A stretch of DNA of 64,000 bases, taken from the NCBI RefSeq assembly GCF_000003815.2, contig NC_049993.1, positions 6,344,489 through 6,408,488 on the forward strand, read 5' to 3'. This stretch comes from Branchiostoma floridae (taxonomy: Eukaryota; Chordata; Leptocardii; Amphioxiformes; Branchiostomatidae). The notes under the pieces are model-generated. The model saw only the letters and a list, made by a program, of their open reading frames with translations. It did no database searches and had not been told where the DNA came from. The stretch's first letter is position 1; each line of letters starts with the position of its first letter. The translations under genes and the position numbers were made by a program. This document shows, piece by piece, positions 59,001-64,000 of the stretch.

Positions 59001-62000
59001 AAAATTCACTGAAACAGGAACAAATAAACAGACTGCATTGTGACTCTATGGCAAGCCAAGCCCACCTACAGAACATTACAGCAGATAATACGTCTTTGGT
59101 TGATGTGCTCTTGCTGAACATCCGATGACATGTTGAAGAAAAAAAATGGTAACGTAAATTATATGGTAACGTAAATTATATTTATGCTTTTAATGATGAA
59201 TAAAATTTTAACAAACAGCTCTGGAAAGATTAACTCTGCAGGCGAATACTTATCTGGGAGCATTCTTTCCTATGAGTACAAAAGTAATGATCTTTCTATA
59301 ATTCTAAGGGACTTATTATGGTAACGTAAATTATATCAAAAAAGTGACAAACGGCCTGAGATTGGCGGTTATAGTCATGTTTCCAACATTCGTGTTTTAT
59401 GTGTTCTGTCATTTGTTTGTTACGCAACACCACTGTTTAGCAGATAAAACAGTGAAAAAATTATCGGAAAATGTCTTTTCGTAAGCGAATTACACCCAAC
59501 AGAAGTTCGGTAACGTAAATTATACAAAAGTTGGCGACAAGAATAAAACGGCATCTGACGTAAAAAGGTCGTCTGCTGGACAAGTTCATCAACACGTGAC
59601 AAGCCGGCCTAAGTGGTTGATGTAAATTATGACTGAAAATTTAAACAACTAACGTCTTTTCATTATCAGAATGCCACGATATTCACCTTTATAGCATTTC
59701 CGACACGTGTTTTTAGCGTGTTTCTAAGCAAAACCTTACCCGGGACGACCAAAAGGCAACTAACAATGGTGGGAAAACATTGCTTAGCATATTACTATCA
59801 TGTACTTGTAACGGAAAAGGGCAAAATACGTAGTCATTGTGTCTTTTAAGAAAACTGTGGCCCGCTGCTTATGTGCGACAGCAATTTGCCCCTTTAACGA
59901 GGAATGGGCGTATTACTGATACTTTTTGTCATTGATTAAAATATTTTGTCATTTATGTGAATGATGTATCAAGCTATTAGTTATTTGCGCTTACTTCTCA
60001 TACATGTATTACTGTTTTTAACTGTACTCTGGAGGTGTCGGCCGTGCAAAGGATATACTAATCCTGTTGCCGACACCTCTCAGATTTCATTCTGAGAAGC
60101 TTAATAAATAGATAAATTGTTTTGGCCGCTTTTAACGTTTGTTTTGTCTGTCCCGCAGACTGCCGGACCGGTAGCGGCATGTCGTACCGTGGGGAGATCT
60201 CCGTGACCCGCTCCGGGCGGACGTGCCAGGCGTGGAGCAGCCAGTCCCCGCACCCACACCAGTACCCTCCGGAACTCTTCTCTACAGCCGGACTGGACGA
60301 AAACTACTGCCGGAATCCGGACGGGAACTTCGAACAGCCGTGGTGCATCACCATGGATCCAGAGGTACAGGCTGAGTACTGTTCCGTGCCTCTATGTGAA
60401 GGTAAGTGTTGATTCCTTTGCTACACGTCTTGTCATCAAAACAAGCTATTCACCTCTGACGGGCAGTGTTTTTTTTCTCTGACAAATTTCAAACTTAATA
60501 TATATTGTTAGACTGTAGTTTTCTTGTATCTGTCTCACAACTTCAATGAATGAATGCCTTTGTTCTGTCGTATCATTAAGTTGTTTACAAAATTGTCCCG
60601 ACATGTATGTAGAAAAAATCCACCAGTCTTTCATAGCCTGCAATCACACCCTTGCACATGGTCGCGATTCTACACGAAGCTACACGACTGAAGCCACGTC
60701 AGGCTTTGTGAGGGAGGAGTTGTGGTATGTCTTGAGCCGTTCATACAGTGACTTGCCTGTGCCCCGGCCGTGTACAGCCAAGTCGAGACGTCTTGAGTTG
60801 TCCAAGAAAGGCGATATCGTAAGTCATTGTTTGCACGGCTCAAGACATGTCAGAAGTCGACACATCGGACACCATCCTCCCGCTTAACCTCTCTCTGCTC
60901 GCTGTACCCGGGGGCTTTGGACAGTGACCCGATTCCGTGTTACAAAGCAGTCTTACTAGTGGAATGAATGTGTCAACAATGTACCAACCTTTTTAGCCAC
61001 TGAGAGGGACTACTTAAGATAAAGACAGTAATTTCTAACTGTCACACATGTTGGACATTAGCATTACTAACACTTTGCCATTGTTCGTCTTAAGCGAATA
61101 ATAGCCTCGTACTGATAAAAATACTTAACAATGAAATGGACAGTTTTGTTTTGATTTGAAATCACCGTTTAGAGTGCTACAGTTCATCAACAACAGTCAC
61201 AAACATGCTGACGAACAATGAAGTGTACTGAAATGTATATTTCAGGTACCACTACCCAACCTAATGGAAACCGAACAACGAATTTCACATCGTCCTTTAT
61301 TTCTTCTACAACACAACCGACAACAGCGACACGAAAAATTTCGACCGGTGCCTCCAACTCAACAACCAACGAAATAACAGAGGGGGCGTCCTTGTCGTCA
61401 ACTTCTGGAGTAAACTCCACTCGAACTACAAGTACAGAGTTCAGAAAGACAGACTATACCACAGAGTACAGCATTCTAGTCTCCTCTAGCAACCCATACA
61501 GACCAACTGACGAGTCCACGACAGCTAACAATGTAACTGAGGGTGTGCTGGCAACTGGGCGTAAAAGTGATGTCACTAACACCGCGACTTCAATAACAGC
61601 AACGACACCTAGCGAACAGATTTCTAATACTAGTTTTGACAGCACAGCTAATATGGTAACAACTTTACTAACTGCTTACCGCACGACTTCAAGTAGTCAA
61701 ACGGTAACAGACACTACAAGATCATTGACAGCCTTTTCACCACAAAGACATACAGCTAAAGTGCATGATACCAGCGACTCTACGTTAGAATATGACATCT
61801 TGACAGTACCTGAGACAGACACAGATAGAGATAGCTCAACGCTTCTCACACCGACCTGGACGGGGACGAGTAAAGGTAAGACACCTGGTGACGTCACGAA
61901 TGCAGCCTCACCACCCACATATGCGTCTTTCACTGAAACGGTACGTAACTCTACCCGAACAGGCACTTCCGACACTATTGCGGACAACGTTACAGCCCAG

Positions 62001-64000
62001 GTCTTACAGACTACCAGATATAAAACATTTCCACAAAACACAGGAACATTCACAACAAAAACATCAAATTACACAACACAAATCACAGCCTTACAACGAA
62101 ACACCGACAGAACAAGCGACAGAGTAACACAAACAAGCTTAAAGACAGCATCAACTTCTTCCTTCTTCACAGCTACTCTCCTGTCTGAGATAAACACAAC
62201 AAGAACCAGGAATGAAAACGGGACTATGACGGATTATCCACCGACGAACACGTCCCTACAACTTACTACAGACACGATACAACAGTCACACACTTCAGCA
62301 GCAGCATCCATTGCTATTGGAAGCCAAACAGACGCAGCAACCAGTCACACTGGCACAAGTGCAAAACCAACTATAAACAATTCTACATTCTTCATGCCTA
62401 CACCTTCCTCATTGGTGAGGGAACCCACTGTCAGTAACACACCATGACGACCAAACAAGTAGGGACCGACAATACGATACCTTCCACAACTGCAGCCCAC
62501 GTAACGGACCATACCATCACATCTTCAGACAGATCCGCTACAGTTAATCCTACGGACATGCCGACTACATACATGACAATCATCGACAATATAACCCTAC
62601 CCACAGACACAAGCAATTCAAGAAATATAATTGCAAACACGACCAATGCTCTTTCAACGAACACTGGCGGTACGTCATCATCAAAAGCAACCCTACGTAA
62701 CCATATAATTACGCCAATGGCTTCTGTTGACAACTCTACATCTAACACAGCTCTAACCACGGCAATGTATACTGTCCCTATCTCATCCATAATCTCCTAT
62801 ACTTCACCGTCTATGACAGCTTCTAGAGTGACCAGTCAGACTACTAAAAGTAAAACATACAACGCTACATCTCCCAATGTTAGTCAATTTGACACCGCAT
62901 CTATGTCTTTGTTCAACAGCACCAGCTACAATGTGACGCTACAGGCATTTACAAGGACGACACATACAATGACGGCACCTACACCTATGTACTATAGTGC
63001 CAAATCAGCTACAGCCTCAAACACATCACATGACCTCACTGCATTGCCCTCAACAACCTCCGTCACCGGGGATGATGTAACAGCACCGACAACCACATAC
63101 AAAAGCACCAATGACGGCGTAACACTACCACCTGTTACACCTTCTAATCACACATTCAAATCACTGATTACTACATCAAATACCACCATTAGTAGCTCCA
63201 TGTCACGAAATTTCTCTACACATAGCCATACAACCTCCTTGACAATGACAAAATTCTCTACAAGTAACTACAACACATCAGCAACAACGACCGTTCCTTC
63301 ATTTGCTCATACCTCCATGTCACCAGTGACCAATACAACCAACAGTAAGGTCTCATTGCCAACAATGAACTATACTTACAGAACGCTACTGTCAACATTC
63401 AATACAACCAGTGACAATGACACACTACAAACAGTTTCCCTCTCCACTTTCGATACTACTTCCCTGTCAACAGCGACCACATTCAAAACTTCGGACAACG
63501 GTAGCATGTCAAATACAACCACTATGCATACAGTTGAATACACTGATATATCAAGAAGTACATCCGGTAACAATGGTACATTCCCAACAACACAACCCTT
63601 TACAACCAATCAAACTTCAATAGCACATAAAACTGCATTCAATGTAAGCAATGATATCGCAACTGCAACAGACACCCCATCAACAGTCACCCATACGCCA
63701 CTAGCAGCATTCAGTACAGCAAGTAAAAGTGGCAAATCAACAATCGCCACATTATTTACAATGATCTACACTTCAATAATACCGGATATTACTTCGCCAT
63801 CAGTTGCATACCCTACAGTTAATCGAACCTTCTCACCACATACTGACACTGTCAACATAAGCAGTAACAGTTCCACATCATATACGTCTACTCCTTCTTC
63901 CATCAAACATACTAGCAGATTCAGTACAACGGGTAACAACGTAAATTCACAAACGTACACAGATGTTCATTTGACACATAGTAAAACCGAGTCGTCCATA
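53009..64000 (+). CDS. Secreted or membrane kringle-mucin protein (3' end outside the window)
   Basis: Four exons in phase 1: 53009-53063, 55792-56049, 60159-60401 and 61246 to beyond 64000. Exon 1 encodes the 18-residue hydrophobic leader MVLGPVLMATLVTVTSSK, a signal peptide. Exon 2 encodes a kringle (CLEGTGVSYRG, SNYCRNPDGDVFPWC, YCDVQPC) with two extra cysteines (EDCGF, ANCTNW) and a DGD acid pair like plasminogen lysine-binding kringles. Exon 3 encodes a classical six-cysteine kringle (YRGEISVTRSGRTCQAW, ENYCRNPDGNFEQPWC, EYCSVPLC) with DGN instead. The last exon encodes over 900 residues almost free of Cys and Trp, dominated by Thr, Ser and Asn with many NxT/S sites: a mucin-like, heavily glycosylated stretch. 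The reading frame shifts once at about 62436-62447. Function is unknown; an extracellular adhesion or barrier role is plausible. The leader exon is chosen by phase and hydrophobicity. Confidence 0.82.
53137..53460. repeat. GT-rich microsatellite
   Basis: Long imperfect GTGTGT/GTCTGT/GTTTGT run in the first intron of the kringle-mucin gene. It produces long but meaningless frames on both strands. Confidence 0.95.
53710..53920. mobile_element. MITE with TACTGTAAATGCA ends, second copy
   Basis: TACTGTAAATGCATTTATTT at the left and TGCATTTACAGTA at the right, with TTCGCGGTGGTTTTAAGTTC words inside. Same family and length as 10800-11011, opposite orientation. Confidence 0.85.
55485..55735. mobile_element. 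MITE with CCCCCTTTCCACT ends
   Basis: CCCCCTTTCCACTTGGACGG on the left is mirrored by CCGTCTAGTGGAAAGGGGG on the right. Subterminal CGCTCTC/GAGAGCG and GCGACCTA/TAGGTCGC words are also paired. It shares interior sequence with 44891-44983. It ends about 60 bp before the first kringle exon. Confidence 0.75.
56229..56978 (+). mobile_element. 5'-truncated LINE with target duplication and poly(A)-like tail
   Basis: The frame MNKALKAMWVKRIV, FKKWGGFLIFQCNY, VITAWEEVTNY, LWNNRFI and IDAGIIYLNDLL is the C-terminal part of an L1/Tx1-type ORF2 protein. The element ends in an A-rich tail (about 56949-56976). AAAGTCATGATAGA occurs both just before the element (about 56215-56228) and just after the tail (about 56976-56989), which identifies the target duplication and the 5' truncation point. 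The gap of 100 N lies inside it. Confidence 0.85.
56675..56774. other. Assembly gap (100 N)
   Basis: Exactly 100 N, a conventional placeholder of unknown true size, inside the LINE. The sequence resumes in LINE-like 3' sequence. Confidence 0.99.
57150..57235. mobile_element. Likely LINE 3'-end fragment
   Basis: ATCTGAAACGTCTGGCCGTT followed by TCCAAAATCATA resembles GTCTGAAACGTCAGACCATT followed by TCCAAAATCATA at 6540-6580 in the transporter gene. Two dispersed copies of one tail sequence suggest a LINE family. The family is not named with certainty. Confidence 0.4.
57864..59525 (+). repeat. Dispersed 16-nt motif GGTAACGTAAATTATA, five copies
   Basis: Copies start at 57864 (ending TTACAG), 59148, 59165 (directly abutting the previous one), 59320 and 59509; a partial GATGTAAATTATGA lies at about 59619. 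All have the same orientation. They lie in the intron between the two kringle exons. No larger repeat unit links them. Confidence 0.85.
60033..60078. repeat. Hairpin before the second kringle exon
   Basis: AGGTGTCGGC (60033-60042) and GCCGACACCT (60069-60078) are exact mirrors around a 26-base loop, 80 bp upstream of the second kringle exon. Confidence 0.55.
60725..60850. repeat. Inverted repeat after the second kringle exon
   Basis: ATGTCTTGAGCCGT at about 60728 is mirrored by ACGGCTCAAGACAT at about 60835. It may be the remains of a foldback element. Confidence 0.5.
61246..64000 (+). other. Mucin-like Ser/Thr/Asn-rich exon of the kringle gene
   Basis: From the acceptor TATTTCAG at 61238-61245 the phase-1 frame runs 1.2 kb to a TGA at 62445-62447. 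A second frame of identical composition is open from 62438 to the window end (over 1.5 kb). The two together give more than 900 residues with no Cys, almost no Trp, frequent TT, ST, TS and NxT/S words and no clear tandem repeat unit. Long GC-poor frames free of stops at this length are not expected by chance, so both halves are coding. Confidence 0.85.

Noticed and set aside
62436-62447. Programmed ribosomal frameshifting in the mucin exon
   Set aside because: The ten-base overlap has no slippery heptamer and no obvious downstream stem; an indel is simpler.
62413-62492. Possible 80-nt intron explaining the mucin frame change
   Set aside because: GTGAGG at 62413 and CTGCAG ending at 62492 look like splice sites, but joining them gives an immediate in-frame stop, and the skipped bases are themselves mucin-like in both frames.

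Overview
The window is animal nuclear DNA. Genes are intron-rich with GT-AG splice sites and are separated by introns packed with short inverted-repeat elements, tRNA-like SINEs, truncated LINEs and CA/GT microsatellites. The MFSD14-type transporter, a death-domain caspase, an ionotropic glutamate receptor, a kringle plus mucin-like gene and the repeat content together fit an invertebrate deuterostome, most likely a lancelet (Branchiostoma). That assignment is an inference from recognised families; no database search was possible. All exon models below were built by hand from translated blocks, splice consensus and codon phase, and every junction inside each of the five main models is phase-consistent.

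Layout. 1-4384 (minus): a kelch beta-propeller gene whose 3' end lies outside the window. About 5200-5400: a shared CpG-rich promoter with ETS-type sites. 5406-15590 (plus): a complete 11-exon MFSD14/HIAT1-like transporter of 483 residues. 15591-20190: its 3' flank and intergenic DNA with several inverted-repeat elements. 20338-29197 (plus): a complete 10-exon death domain-caspase of 427 residues. Its 5.1 kb eighth intron holds a possible small nested gene and a tandem array of about nine units of 185 bp. 29200-34067: intergenic DNA with two generations of local tandem duplication, the larger being about 1.57 kb x 2. 34068-49370 (minus): a complete 14-exon ionotropic glutamate receptor subunit of 845 residues. 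49371-53008: intergenic DNA with a hAT-type element that has perfect 8-bp target duplications. 53009 to the window end (plus): a secreted or membrane-bound protein with a signal peptide, two kringle domains and a very long Ser/Thr-rich mucin-like exon. An assembly gap of 100 N (56675-56774) sits inside a LINE in its first large intron region.

The genes do not form one pathway. The points of most interest are the death-domain caspase with an unusual QMCRG active site, the kringle-mucin architecture with an eight-cysteine first kringle and a reading-frame break in the mucin exon, the glutamate receptor with glycine at its Q/R site, decayed duplicated splice boundaries in the transporter gene, and several unusual repeats (a palindrome-built transposon, an octamer-rich tandem array and a dispersed 16-nt motif).
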